NCBI GenBank assembly: GCA_035455185.1
Contig: DATIFQ010000397.1
Span: 1-15,615, forward strand
Origin: JAEHDI01 sp035455185
GTDB taxonomy: Bacteria > Acidobacteriota > Terriglobia > Bryobacterales > Bryobacteraceae
Reading direction: 5' to 3'
DNA length: 15,615 nt
Position 1 is the stretch's first letter, and each line of letters opens with the position of its first letter. The notes under the pieces are model-generated. The model did not search any database. It was not told where the DNA came from and saw only the letters and a list, made by a program, of their open reading frames with translations. Shown one piece after another: positions 1 through 7,385 of the stretch. A program made the position numbers and the translations under genes.

Positions 1-489
1 GGCGATCTCCCGCCACGCCGCATCGTCTTCGAACAGCACGCCGGAAACGACATGGAACGGAATTGAGGAACGTGCAAGCGCGTTCGAGATCTCCGGAACG
101 CAGCAGGCCGAGCAGTTCGCAAGCCACTCGCCGGTGTCGGTGTTCTCGTAATCGAGCGCCGGAACCGGCTGGAGATTGAGCACGACGACCGGCGCACGCG
201 CCTGCTGGATCACCGGCAGGACTTGTGAAGAAGTGGCATACGTTCCGACGTAGCAGAGCAATAGATCAACCCGCTCGCGCGCAAACTGCTCGCCGGCACG
301 ACGCGCGCGCTCCGGTGTGTCAACAAGGCCGGCGGAAACAAGCCGAGCGCCGAACGAAGCGCAGCGAGCCTCGACTTCCGCCTGGTAGCCCTCCAGCCGC
401 TCCTTCAGGCCGGGAAACTGCGGCCAGTACGCCGCCAGACCGATACCAAAGATTCCGACCCGTGCAGCCGTGATTTTGTGTGCCTGCAT
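1..489 (-). CDS. L-arabinose/L-fucose isomerase-family protein, N-terminal part (cut by window edge)
   Basis: The reading frame starts with ATG at 489 and is open for 163 codons to the window edge, so the C-terminal part is missing. A strong Shine-Dalgarno run (GGAGGAGGGAAG) lies directly before the ATG. The start MQAHKITAARVGIFGIGLAA, followed by YWPQFPGLKERL and later APVVVLNLQPVPALDYE, matches the N-terminal Rossmann-like domain of the L-arabinose/L-fucose isomerase family, which interconverts aldoses and ketoses with a divalent metal. The catalytic glutamates and metal ligands lie in the missing part, so substrate and activity cannot be judged. There is no signal peptide, so the protein is cytoplasmic. 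It is the last visible gene of the minus-strand run and starts 39 bp after the GH3 gene, which fits use of a sugar released by that hydrolase. Family membership is fairly sure; the substrate is unknown. Confidence 0.8.
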   Translation of the reverse strand, partial: MQAHKITAARVGIFGIGLAAYWPQFPGLKERLEGYQAEVEARCASFGARLVSAGLVDTPERARRAGEQFARERVDLLLCYVGTYATSSQVLPVIQQARAPVVVLNLQPVPALDYENTDTGEWLANCSACCVPEISNALARSSIPFHVVSGVLFEDDAAWREIA

Positions 490-528
490 CTTCCCTCCTC
501 CGTTCCCGTTACATTAGGGTCCACGGCC

Positions 529-2928
529 TCATCTCCTCACCTCGAAGCCCCCTCGCAGGCGGATGTCCGCGCTCGACGCGCCGACCATGACTTCATACCC
601 GCATTCCTCGACAATGCTCTCGAAGTTTGACTTGAGGTGGGCGAGGTCGGCCGAGCCCAGCTTCAGCGTGACTTCGCGTTCCTCTCCAGCCGCGAGGCTG
701 ATCTTGTCGAATTTCCTCAGTTCCATCACCGGCATCGTGATCAGGCGCGAGTTTGTGCGGAGATAGAGCTGAACCACTTCCTTACCGTCCCTTCTGCCGG
801 TGTTTCTCACCCGGAACCGAGCCTCGATCACTCCACCGGGCGGGATGCTGGTTGCCGACAGACGAAGGTCGGAGTACTCGAACGAGGTGTAGCTTAACCC
901 GTGGCCGAATGGAAAGAGCGGTTCCGGCGAGGCATCCACGTAATCCCGGCCCGGCTTCTCCGGGCTGCCGGGCCGCCTGTAGAAGCCGGACGCCGATGGC
1001 TTGCGGTTGTAGTGAACCGGCAGGTGACCCGTAGTGCTCGGAATCGTAATCGGCAGCCTGCCGGACGGATTAACCCGGCCGAACAGAATCGACGCAACCG
1101 CGTGACCGCCCTGTTCACCCGGGTACCACGCCTCGAGAATTGCCGGGATGTTCTCCTTCACCCACGGGATCGCTTGCGGACGTCCGTTCACCAAAACCAC
1201 CACGACCGGCTTGCCCGCCGCCGCCACAGCCTTGATCAGGTCTTCCTGAACCCCGGTCAGGCTGAGATTTGTACGGTCGTATCCTTCACCGGACGTGGCG
1301 TGACGGAAATCCACAGGCTCTTTGAGCCAGCCGACACCTTGGAGCGGCATGCTCGTCTCGCCAACCACTACGACCGCTACGTCACTCGCGCCCGCAGCCT
1401 CCACCGCCTCCGGAAATCCGGAGCGGTCACTTCCAAGTAGGGTGCACCCACGCGCATAGCGCACGCCGACCGTCTTCGGGAGCAGAGCTCGAATGCCTTG
1501 CAGGATCGTGACACCGTCGCGGTTGTCCTTCGTGGCAGAATAGTCTCCGAATTGCACCTGGTCCGCGTTCGGGCCGATGACCGCGATCGACTTCAGTGCC
1601 TTCTCGTCGAGCGGGAGCAGCGGGCCACGGTTCTGGAGCAGAGTGATCGATTCCTCCGCCATCTCGCGCGCGGTGGCAATGTGCGAGGGTGCGCGGACAT
1701 GCTGTTTGTACGCTTCCGGTTCGACGTACGGATGTTCGAACAATCCAAGCCTGAACTTCGCCTCCAGGATGCGGCGGACCGAGGCGTCGATCAGGTCAAT
1801 CGCCACCTTGCCCTCGCGGACGAGCGCCGGCAATGAGCGATAGCACGAATCCGACGGCGCTTCCACGTCCACACCGGCGCGGACTCCCATCGTCGCGGCC
1901 TCAGCGAGACTCCCCGCGATCTTATGGAAGCCCGACATCATCTCAACTCCGCCATAGTCTGAGAAGATGTACCCCCGAAAGCCAATCTCGCGACGCAACA
2001 CTCCTTCCAGAAGCTCGACATGACCGTGAAGCGGAATGCCGTTGTACTCGTTGTAGCCGGGCATTACAGAGTACACGTTCGCCTCGCGGATGGAGGCCTC
2101 GAACGGCGGCAGGCAGAAATTGCGCATCTCTAAGTCAGGCATCAGGATCGGTGCGAGGTTGATGCCTCTCTCCGGAAAGCCATGGCCGATAAAGACCTTG
2201 CACATCGCGCCGATACGGTTTCCCGCGATGCCTTTCACGCTCTCTTCTCGCGGTCCTTGAAGTCCCAGGATGTAGGCGACGGAAAGCCGGCTGACGAGGT
2301 AGGGATCTTCACCGTACGCCTCTTCGACACGGCCCCAGCGTTGGTCCCGGATCACGTCCACGGTCGGAGCGAGAGCCTGGCGGATCCCCACCGAGGCGGC
2401 CTCCGCGGCGATTTCCGTCGCGGCTTTGTGCACGAGATTGGTGTTCCACGTGCTGGCCATGCCGATCGACTGCGGATAAATCGTCGCGCCATAGAACATT
2501 ACGCCGTGAAGCGTCTCGATGTAGGGGATCATTGGGATACCCAGACGAGTTTTCTCGAGGCAGTAGCGCTGCGCGGCATTGATGATGGCGGGCATGATGC
2601 GAATGTCACCGCCGAAGGATCCCTCCAGCAGCCCATAGCACCTGCCCTTCAGGACAGCTTCGATCTTGGATTCATCGACCTGTCCGTCCTTGAGGGGCAG
2701 CCGGCCATCCTCCAGCATGTGGGTGGAGCTTCGGACGGTCATCTGCGCGACCTTTTCTTCGAGCGTCATCCGCCGGAGAAGGTCTTCGACTCGCTCCTCA
2801 ACAGAAGCGGTGCCGCTCCGGTAGAGCGGCCCTCCGGGATCCTGATCGCCGAAGCAGACAAAAAACAGTAGCGGCGCGACCGCCGCGAGAGCCAGGGGGA
2901 GACGATGTCGTTTTGTCACCGCTCCCAA
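529..2928 (-). CDS. secreted glycoside hydrolase family 3 beta-glycosidase (beta-glucosidase/beta-xylosidase type)
   Basis: A 799-residue GH3 enzyme that removes terminal sugars from beta-linked oligosaccharides by a retaining mechanism. The N-terminus (residues 4-27: KRHR, then a hydrophobic stretch ending LLFFVCFG) is a Sec signal peptide; there is no good lipobox. The N-terminal TIM barrel spans about 45-400 with GEDPYLV at 206-212 and the nucleophile D324 in IFSDYGG. The alpha/beta sandwich spans about 425-640 with the likely acid/base E548 in SGEGYDR. A C-terminal fibronectin-III-like domain (about 685-799) follows FPFGHGLSY. The usual substrate-binding Lys-His of the barrel reads Lys-Val (K244-V245). 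The listed start is TTG without an SD; the GTG at 2919 gives a more natural signal peptide (MTKRHRLPLALAA) but its GGAG lies too close, so the start is unsettled. It follows the molybdenum-subunit gene by 50 bp and is probably in the same operon. Beta-glucosidase and beta-xylosidase cannot be separated by eye. Confidence 0.93.
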   Translation of the reverse strand: MGAVTKRHRLPLALAAVAPLLFFVCFGDQDPGGPLYRSGTASVEERVEDLLRRMTLEEKVAQMTVRSSTHMLEDGRLPLKDGQVDESKIEAVLKGRCYGLLEGSFGGDIRIMPAIINAAQRYCLEKTRLGIPMIPYIETLHGVMFYGATIYPQSIGMASTWNTNLVHKAATEIAAEAASVGIRQALAPTVDVIRDQRWGRVEEAYGEDPYLVSRLSVAYILGLQGPREESVKGIAGNRIGAMCKVFIGHGFPERGINLAPILMPDLEMRNFCLPPFEASIREANVYSVMPGYNEYNGIPLHGHVELLEGVLRREIGFRGYIFSDYGGVEMMSGFHKIAGSLAEAATMGVRAGVDVEAPSDSCYRSLPALVREGKVAIDLIDASVRRILEAKFRLGLFEHPYVEPEAYKQHVRAPSHIATAREMAEESITLLQNRGPLLPLDEKALKSIAVIGPNADQVQFGDYSATKDNRDGVTILQGIRALLPKTVGVRYARGCTLLGSDRSGFPEAVEAAGASDVAVVVVGETSMPLQGVGWLKEPVDFRHATSGEGYDRTNLSLTGVQEDLIKAVAAAGKPVVVVLVNGRPQAIPWVKENIPAILEAWYPGEQGGHAVASILFGRVNPSGRLPITIPSTTGHLPVHYNRKPSASGFYRRPGSPEKPGRDYVDASPEPLFPFGHGLSYTSFEYSDLRLSATSIPPGGVIEARFRVRNTGRRDGKEVVQLYLRTNSRLITMPVMELRKFDKISLAAGEEREVTLKLGSADLAHLKSNFESIVEECGYEVMVGASSADIRLRGGFEVRR

Positions 2929-2943
2929 TGATATTGCAGACCG

Positions 2944-2966
2944 AGGCCGGTCTCGCGCTCCGGCCT
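2944..2966 (-). other. intercistronic hairpin between the molybdenum-subunit gene and the GH3 gene
   Basis: A perfect 7-bp inverted repeat, AGGCCGG (2944-2950) and CCGGCCT (2960-2966), encloses a 9-base loop in the 49-bp gap between the two genes. On the transcribed (minus) strand no T-run follows, so it is not a classical terminator. It could stabilise the upstream mRNA or lower expression of the GH3 gene; this is inference. Confidence 0.45.
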
Positions 2967-2977
2967 TACCCGCGCGG

Positions 2978-5227
2978 TTACGGCTGCCAGCTCCAAATGC
3001 CTTCCATCACAGTCTGCGGATTCATGGGAAGCTGGCGCATCCGCACGCCCGTCGCCCGGTAGATGGCGTTCGCGATGGCGCCCGGAGGCGGAACGATGTT
3101 CGCTTCGCCCACCCCACGAACTCCGAAAGGATGCCCGGGGTTCGGCACTTCGACGATCACGGTATCGATCATCGGCACGTCAAGGCTTGTTGGCATCCGG
3201 TAGTCGAGGAAACTCGAGTTGAGCACCGCACCGCCCTCGCTCATTCGGTACTCCTCGTTGAGAGCCCAGCCGATGCCCTGGACGCTGCCTCCCTGCATCT
3301 GTCCCTCGACATAACTCGGATGGATCGCCTTGCCCGCGTCCTGCACCGACGTGAAACGCAGAATCGTGACCTTGCCCGTCTCTGGATCTACTTCGACATC
3401 GGCGACACAGCCGGCAAACGATCCGCCGACGCCGCGCGGGTCCACTGCACCACGGCCGACGACGGGGCCGCCGGTTTCTGCCACTCGCCCGGCCAGTTCG
3501 CGGAACGTCATCGAGCGGTCACCGGAGCGGAATACGCCGCGTTCGGCTTCGACGGTAACCGCCTCCGTCTCCCAGAGCATTGCCGCGCGCTCCTTCATCT
3601 GCCGAAGCACATCGCGCGCCGCCTCAATGGCTGCCCAGCCTGTGGCGAACGTCGTACGGCTCCCTCCGGTCACGGCAGTGTAACCGACGGAGTCCGTGTC
3701 CACCACCGACGGCAGCACGTCCTCCGCCGGAATGCCGAGTACTTCGGCCGCCTGCATGGCCACCGACGTCCGTGTGCCACCGATGTCGGTGGAGCCTTCA
3801 ACAAGGCTCACGGTTCCATCCGCGTTGACGCCAATCGTACAACTCGACGGAAAGCCGACATTGAACCAAAAGCCCACCGCGACGCCGCGCCCGCGGTTCG
3901 GGCCTTCGAGCGGCGCCGAGTAGTGCGGGTGCTGCTTCATCGCTTCCAGTACCTCGACGCAGCCGATGCGCTGGTATTTCGGCCCGTCGGCCCGCCTGGT
4001 GCCTTCTTTCGCGGCGTTCCTTAGCCGGAACTCGATCGGGTCCATCGCGAGTTTTTCGGCTAATTCGTCCACGACCGACTCCGCGGCGAACGCCGCATTG
4101 GTCGCTCCCGGCGCGCGATACGCCGCCGTGCTGGGCTTGTTCACCACCACGTCGAAGCCGTCGATCACCACGTTTGGGATGTCGTATGCGGCAAAGATGC
4201 ACATCGCCCCGGGCAGAACCATCGAGCCGGGATACGCGCCCGCCTCGTACGCCATGTATGCTTGCGCAGCGATGATCCGTCCATCCTTCTGCGCCCCGAT
4301 CTTTACACGGACATACGAACCCGGCGTGGGACCGCTGCCCTCGAAAACATCCCGCCGCGACATGACGATCTTGACCGGACGCCCGGCCTTTTTCGAAAGC
4401 AGCGCCGCCACCGGCTCAAGGTAGACGTTGATCTTGCCGCCGAAGCCGCCTCCGATCTCCATTGGCGTCACTTTAATTCGTGAAACCGGCAGATCCAGCA
4501 CGTGCGAAAGCACGTCGCGCACGTTGAAGGCGCCCTGCGTGCTGCACCAGACGCTGACGCGCCCGTCGTTGTTCCACAGTGCCGCGGCGTTATGCGGTTC
4601 GATGTAACCCTGGTGGACGGTGGAAGTGTGGAACTCCCGCTCGACGATGACATCGGCGGCAGCGAACCCCTGCTCACCGTCGCCAAGGGTCCACCGAAAG
4701 TGCTCGGCGACATTGCTCACTTTGCCGGTATCCTCGCCGAATTCTTTCGTCTTAAGGTCCCCGAGCAGAACTGGTGCGCCTTCCCGCATCGCTTCAGGAG
4801 CCGTCAGTACGCACGGCAACGGGTCGTAGTCGATCTTGATGAGTCCGGCCGCCTCTTCGGCGGCGTGCGGTGTCGCAGCCGCGACCGCCGCGATCGCATG
4901 TCCCCTGTAGAGAGCCTTGCCGCTTGCGAGAAGGTTGCCGCGAACGTAGCTGAGGGGCACAGGCCCGTCACCAAGATCCACCATCCGATCCGGACCCTGC
5001 GGAAAATCGGCGGCTGTGACCACTGCCCGGACGCCTGGGAACGATTCGGCCTTGCTGGTGTCGATTCGCCGGATGCGGGCATGCGCGTGTGGACTTCTCA
5101 CCACGAATCCATGCAGCATGCCCGCGGCTTGGAAGTCCGCGCCGTAGAGCGCGCGCCCGGTGACCTTATCGTAGCCATCGTGCCGGACCGGCCGGGTGCC
5201 CACCACGGTGTATTCGTGCGGTTTCAT
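2978..5227 (-). CDS. xanthine dehydrogenase/aldehyde oxidase family molybdopterin-binding (large) subunit
   Basis: A 749-residue catalytic subunit of a molybdenum hydroxylase, which hydroxylates an aldehyde or heterocycle with water and passes electrons to the [2Fe-2S] and FAD subunits. Family marks in order: the small N-terminal domain (VTGRALYGADF, 22-32), QG at 231-232, the cofactor loop GGGFGGK at 259-265, AYRAPG at 369-374, QDAGKAIHP at 629-636, and GVRGVGE at 702-708, in which E708 is the expected catalytic base. AYRAPG lacks the Cys-Ser-Phe-Arg loop of CO dehydrogenase CoxL, so it is not form I CO dehydrogenase. The residue after GGGFGGK is Ile266, and the segment where purine hydroxylases carry a substrate arginine (about 336-344) has none. 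Both fit aldehyde oxidases better than xanthine dehydrogenases. No signal peptide is present. It overlaps the [2Fe-2S] gene by ATGA and has GGGAGGTGA upstream. The substrate is not known. Confidence 0.93.
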   Translation of the reverse strand: MKPHEYTVVGTRPVRHDGYDKVTGRALYGADFQAAGMLHGFVVRSPHAHARIRRIDTSKAESFPGVRAVVTAADFPQGPDRMVDLGDGPVPLSYVRGNLLASGKALYRGHAIAAVAAATPHAAEEAAGLIKIDYDPLPCVLTAPEAMREGAPVLLGDLKTKEFGEDTGKVSNVAEHFRWTLGDGEQGFAAADVIVEREFHTSTVHQGYIEPHNAAALWNNDGRVSVWCSTQGAFNVRDVLSHVLDLPVSRIKVTPMEIGGGFGGKINVYLEPVAALLSKKAGRPVKIVMSRRDVFEGSGPTPGSYVRVKIGAQKDGRIIAAQAYMAYEAGAYPGSMVLPGAMCIFAAYDIPNVVIDGFDVVVNKPSTAAYRAPGATNAAFAAESVVDELAEKLAMDPIEFRLRNAAKEGTRRADGPKYQRIGCVEVLEAMKQHPHYSAPLEGPNRGRGVAVGFWFNVGFPSSCTIGVNADGTVSLVEGSTDIGGTRTSVAMQAAEVLGIPAEDVLPSVVDTDSVGYTAVTGGSRTTFATGWAAIEAARDVLRQMKERAAMLWETEAVTVEAERGVFRSGDRSMTFRELAGRVAETGGPVVGRGAVDPRGVGGSFAGCVADVEVDPETGKVTILRFTSVQDAGKAIHPSYVEGQMQGGSVQGIGWALNEEYRMSEGGAVLNSSFLDYRMPTSLDVPMIDTVIVEVPNPGHPFGVRGVGEANIVPPPGAIANAIYRATGVRMRQLPMNPQTVMEGIWSWQP

Positions 5228-5712
5228 CCCTTCACCTCCCGCAGGTCGGCGGCCGCTTGTTCGACGGCGCGCACCACCTTGTCATACCCCGTGCACCGGC
5301 AAAGGTTGTTGGCAAGCCATTGCCGGATGGACTCTTCGTCCGGCTCAGGGTTACGGTCCAGCAGCGCCTTGGTGGCGACAATCAGGCCCGGTGTACAAAA
5401 GCCGCACTGGAGGGCCGCGCTCTCGAGGAACGCCTTCTGCACCGGGTGTAGTTCACCGCTTCGGGCGATTCCTTCGATCGTGGTGATGTTCCGGCCTTCC
5501 ACCTCAACCCCAAGCACGAGGCACGAGTTGACGATGTCGCCATCGAGAATCACAGTGCAGGCGCCGCAATTGCCGTCGTTACAGCCTTCCTTCGTGCCGG
5601 TGAGGCCGACGATGTCCCGCAGGCATTCGAGCAGGCTTTGACGCGGCTCGCAAAGAAATTCGACTGCCTCGCCGTTAACGGTAGTTCGCACGTGCACCTT
5701 GCGGTGTGTCAT
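5224..5712 (-). CDS. [2Fe-2S] subunit of the molybdenum hydroxylase
   Basis: A 162-residue iron-sulfur subunit, the normal length for CoxS/XdhC-type small subunits, which moves electrons from the molybdenum centre to FAD. All eight cluster cysteines are present: C44, C49, C52 and C64 in the plant-ferredoxin-type N-terminal domain (KEGCNDGNCGACTV), and C103, C106, C138 and C140 in the alpha-helical C-terminal domain (LQCGFCTPG and LCRCTGY). The start is well supported: AGGAGG at 5719-5724 lies 6 bases before the ATG. The start overlaps the stop of the FAD-subunit gene (ATGA), and its own stop overlaps the start of the molybdenum subunit in the same way. The three genes are therefore translationally coupled in the order FAD, FeS, Mo. 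Confidence 0.96.
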   Translation of the reverse strand: MTHRKVHVRTTVNGEAVEFLCEPRQSLLECLRDIVGLTGTKEGCNDGNCGACTVILDGDIVNSCLVLGVEVEGRNITTIEGIARSGELHPVQKAFLESAALQCGFCTPGLIVATKALLDRNPEPDEESIRQWLANNLCRCTGYDKVVRAVEQAAADLREVKG

Positions 5713-6581
5713 ATCCGGCCTCCTGTGGCTCGCTGGACAGCGGCTTCGAGCGCGCGTCGTGTCAGCACGGCGCAGAGATGGCGCCGGTACTCCTCGGTAC
5801 CTCGCATGTCCGTGATGGGCTGGGCGGCCGCCCGCGCGATCTCAGCAGCCGCGTGGATGCTTTCCGGCACGGCAGGCTTGCCGGCGAGCGACTCGCCGGC
5901 CTCGGGAACGAAGAGCGGAGTGGGAGCAACCGCGGCAAGAGCAATGCGCGCGGTGCGGAAGTGGCCATCATCAAGCACAACCTGGACGCCCGCGCCGGCC
6001 ACCGCGATGTCCATTTCATTGCGAGGAATGAATCGGAGATACCTCGCGCCGGAGCCCGCGGGCGGCGGGGGCAACTGGAATGACACGAGTAGTTCGCCCG
6101 GTTCGAGCACCGTGCGGCCCGGGCCCGTGCAGAAATCCTCGACACGCACCTGGCGGGTGCCGTTCGCCCCTGCGATGCAGCAGATTGCACCGTAAGCGAT
6201 CAGCATCGGCACTGCGTCAGCGCTCGGCGCCGCGTTGCAGAGATTGCCGCCGAGCGAGGCACGGCTCTGAATCTGCACGCCGCCGATAAGTGCCGCAACT
6301 TCGGCAAGAGCCGGGTAATGCCGCCGCACGGAGGCATTTTCGGAGATGCGGCAACAAGGGGCTGCAGCGCCAAGGGTCAGCCCGCGAGCGCTGTCGTACG
6401 AGAGTTCGTTGAGTTCAGGAACCCGCTTGATGTCGACGACCAGGTCAGTCTCAACCCGGCCCGCGCGCATCTGCACTAGCAGGTCGGTGCCGCCGGCAAG
6501 CGCCTTCGCCCGCGGGCCCGAGGCGACAGCGTTCATGGCTTCCGCCAGCGTGACCGGGGCTGTGTAGTCGAACCACTTCAT
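5709..6581 (-). CDS. FAD-binding (medium) subunit of the molybdenum hydroxylase
   Basis: A 290-residue flavin subunit of the CoxM/XdhB type, of normal length, which takes electrons from the [2Fe-2S] clusters and hands them to the final acceptor. The FAD-binding loops are plain: AGGTDLL at 29-35 near the N-terminus, followed by the MRAG/DIKR segment, and ASLGGNLCNAAPSAD at 108-122 after the family's GGVQIQSRAS. The C-terminal part (about 180-285) is the CO dehydrogenase flavoprotein C-terminal domain, with PRNEMDIA at 186-193. The start has AAAGGAG 9 bases upstream. The gene lies 68 bp after the rpiB-like gene and overlaps the [2Fe-2S] gene by ATGA. No signal peptide is seen, so the complex is expected in the cytoplasm. 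Confidence 0.95.
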   Translation of the reverse strand: MKWFDYTAPVTLAEAMNAVASGPRAKALAGGTDLLVQMRAGRVETDLVVDIKRVPELNELSYDSARGLTLGAAAPCCRISENASVRRHYPALAEVAALIGGVQIQSRASLGGNLCNAAPSADAVPMLIAYGAICCIAGANGTRQVRVEDFCTGPGRTVLEPGELLVSFQLPPPPAGSGARYLRFIPRNEMDIAVAGAGVQVVLDDGHFRTARIALAAVAPTPLFVPEAGESLAGKPAVPESIHAAAEIARAAAQPITDMRGTEEYRRHLCAVLTRRALEAAVQRATGGRI

Positions 6582-6649
6582 GGCGGGGATCTCCTTTGTG
6601 GCGGTTCTTCAGAGCTTCAAGCTATCTGAGTATAGCCAACCGCCGTCGT

Positions 6650-7183
6650 TCACAGCTTTTCCATCTCTTCGAGCTTCCTGACGCGGCGGCGGAATTCTTC
6701 GCTGGTGCTGAACTTCGCGTTGAGGAAGGCATGCAGGATCTCTTCGGCCACCTTGATGCCAATGATCCAGTTGCCCACGCAGAGGACGTTCACGTCGTCG
6801 TGCTCGACGCACTGGTGGGCCGAGTACGTGTCGTGACAGAGAGCGGCGCGGATGCCTCGGATCTTGTTACACGCGATGGCCGCGCCGATCCCGGTGCCGC
6901 ACACCATGATCCCCCGATCGGCTCGCCCACCCTTGATCTCCGCGCAAACCTGTCGTGCGATATCCGGAAAATCCACCGGCTGGGTACTGAAGCACCCTAG
7001 GTCCTTCACCGAGTGTCCCCAGGATCGCAACATCTCGATCACCGGCCCCTTCAGTGGAAACCCCGCGTGGTCCGACCCGATCGCCAGCCGCATCGCACGC
7101 ACGCCCGGAGCGGCCGCCACCGCACCCGCAACCCCGCTCCCGAGAAACACCCGTCTGCCAATCCCACCGCTCGATGAATCCAT
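6650..7183 (-). CDS. rpiB: RpiB/LacAB-family sugar-phosphate isomerase with a twin-arginine N-terminal extension
   Basis: Residues 31-177 form a full RpiB fold: MRLAIGSDHAGF at 31-42 with D38-H39, the catalytic-cysteine loop VCGTGIG (C95), ACNK at 104-107, and HDDVNVL at 128-134. RpiB interconverts ribose 5-phosphate and ribulose 5-phosphate; relatives act on allose or galactose 6-phosphates, so the exact substrate is open. HDD replaces the usual HND, so an Asn that contacts sugar is Asp129. The first 30 residues look like a Tat signal: R10-R11 in IGRRVFLGSG, then an Ala/Gly-rich hydrophobic stretch ending GVRA. The start is decided by GGAGGT at 7189-7194, 5 bases before the ATG; the internal Met31 has no SD. 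The mature part has seven cysteines, unusual for an exported protein. It is the first gene of the minus-strand run, 68 bp before the FAD-subunit gene. Confidence 0.9.
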   Translation of the reverse strand: MDSSSGGIGRRVFLGSGVAGAVAAAPGVRAMRLAIGSDHAGFPLKGPVIEMLRSWGHSVKDLGCFSTQPVDFPDIARQVCAEIKGGRADRGIMVCGTGIGAAIACNKIRGIRAALCHDTYSAHQCVEHDDVNVLCVGNWIIGIKVAEEILHAFLNAKFSTSEEFRRRVRKLEEMEKL

Positions 7184-7188
7184 GATCC

Positions 7189-7194
7189 ACCTCC
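7189..7194 (-). promoter_or_regulatory. Shine-Dalgarno site that fixes the long start of the rpiB-like gene
   Basis: GGAGGT on the minus strand lies 5 bases before the ATG at 7183. The alternative start at Met31 (codon at 7091-7093) is preceded by GGGCGTGCGTGCG with no SD. The strong site supports translation of the twin-arginine extension. Confidence 0.75.
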
Positions 7195-7241
7195 CGAAGG
7201 GGTCATTTTACGCTGCTGCCAGAGGCGGAGGAATAGCGGCT

Positions 7242-7342
7242 TGGAAGCTTTGCAAAAAACTGGGGACACTTCGGGCTGGTCTCCTGCTATGGTCCACTTG
7301 CGACGGTACGCAGACGTGTCCCCAGTTTCTTTACAGCTTCCA
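7242..7342. repeat. long imperfect inverted repeat, REP/MITE-like element and possible terminator
   Basis: The perfect 13-bp arms AAACTGGGGACAC (7257-7269) and GTGTCCCCAGTTT (7316-7328) enclose 46 bases. After 6-7 unpaired bases on each side, a second pair continues outward: TGGAAGCT (7242-7249) and AGCTTCCA (7335-7342). The total folds into one long stem of about 100 bases. The GGGGACA arms recall palindromes linked to RAYT/IS200-type transposases, but none is in the window and no target duplication is visible, so it would be a non-autonomous copy. On the minus strand the last arm runs into six T residues (7254-7259), so it could end transcription from secG and the tRNA before rpiB. The repeat is seen directly; its mobile origin and terminator role are inferred. 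Confidence 0.6.
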
Positions 7343-7385
7343 GGCGTCAAACGACTCGGCTCGAGGGGGATCAGGGATCAGTGAG

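Noticed and set aside
3131..5641. Plus-strand open frames (297 and 379 codons) over the molybdenum and [2Fe-2S] subunit genes
   Set aside because: They are shadows of strongly supported genes with intact motifs on the other strand.
2978..6581. Form I aerobic CO dehydrogenase (coxMSL)
   Set aside because: Gene order and subunits fit, but the large subunit has AYRAPG instead of the AYRCSFR active-site loop of CoxL.
7365..7381. Short tandem GGGATCA-GGGATCA repeat near the tRNA 3' end, considered as an attachment site
   Set aside because: It has only two 7-base units, does not copy the tRNA 3' end, and no integrase is nearby.
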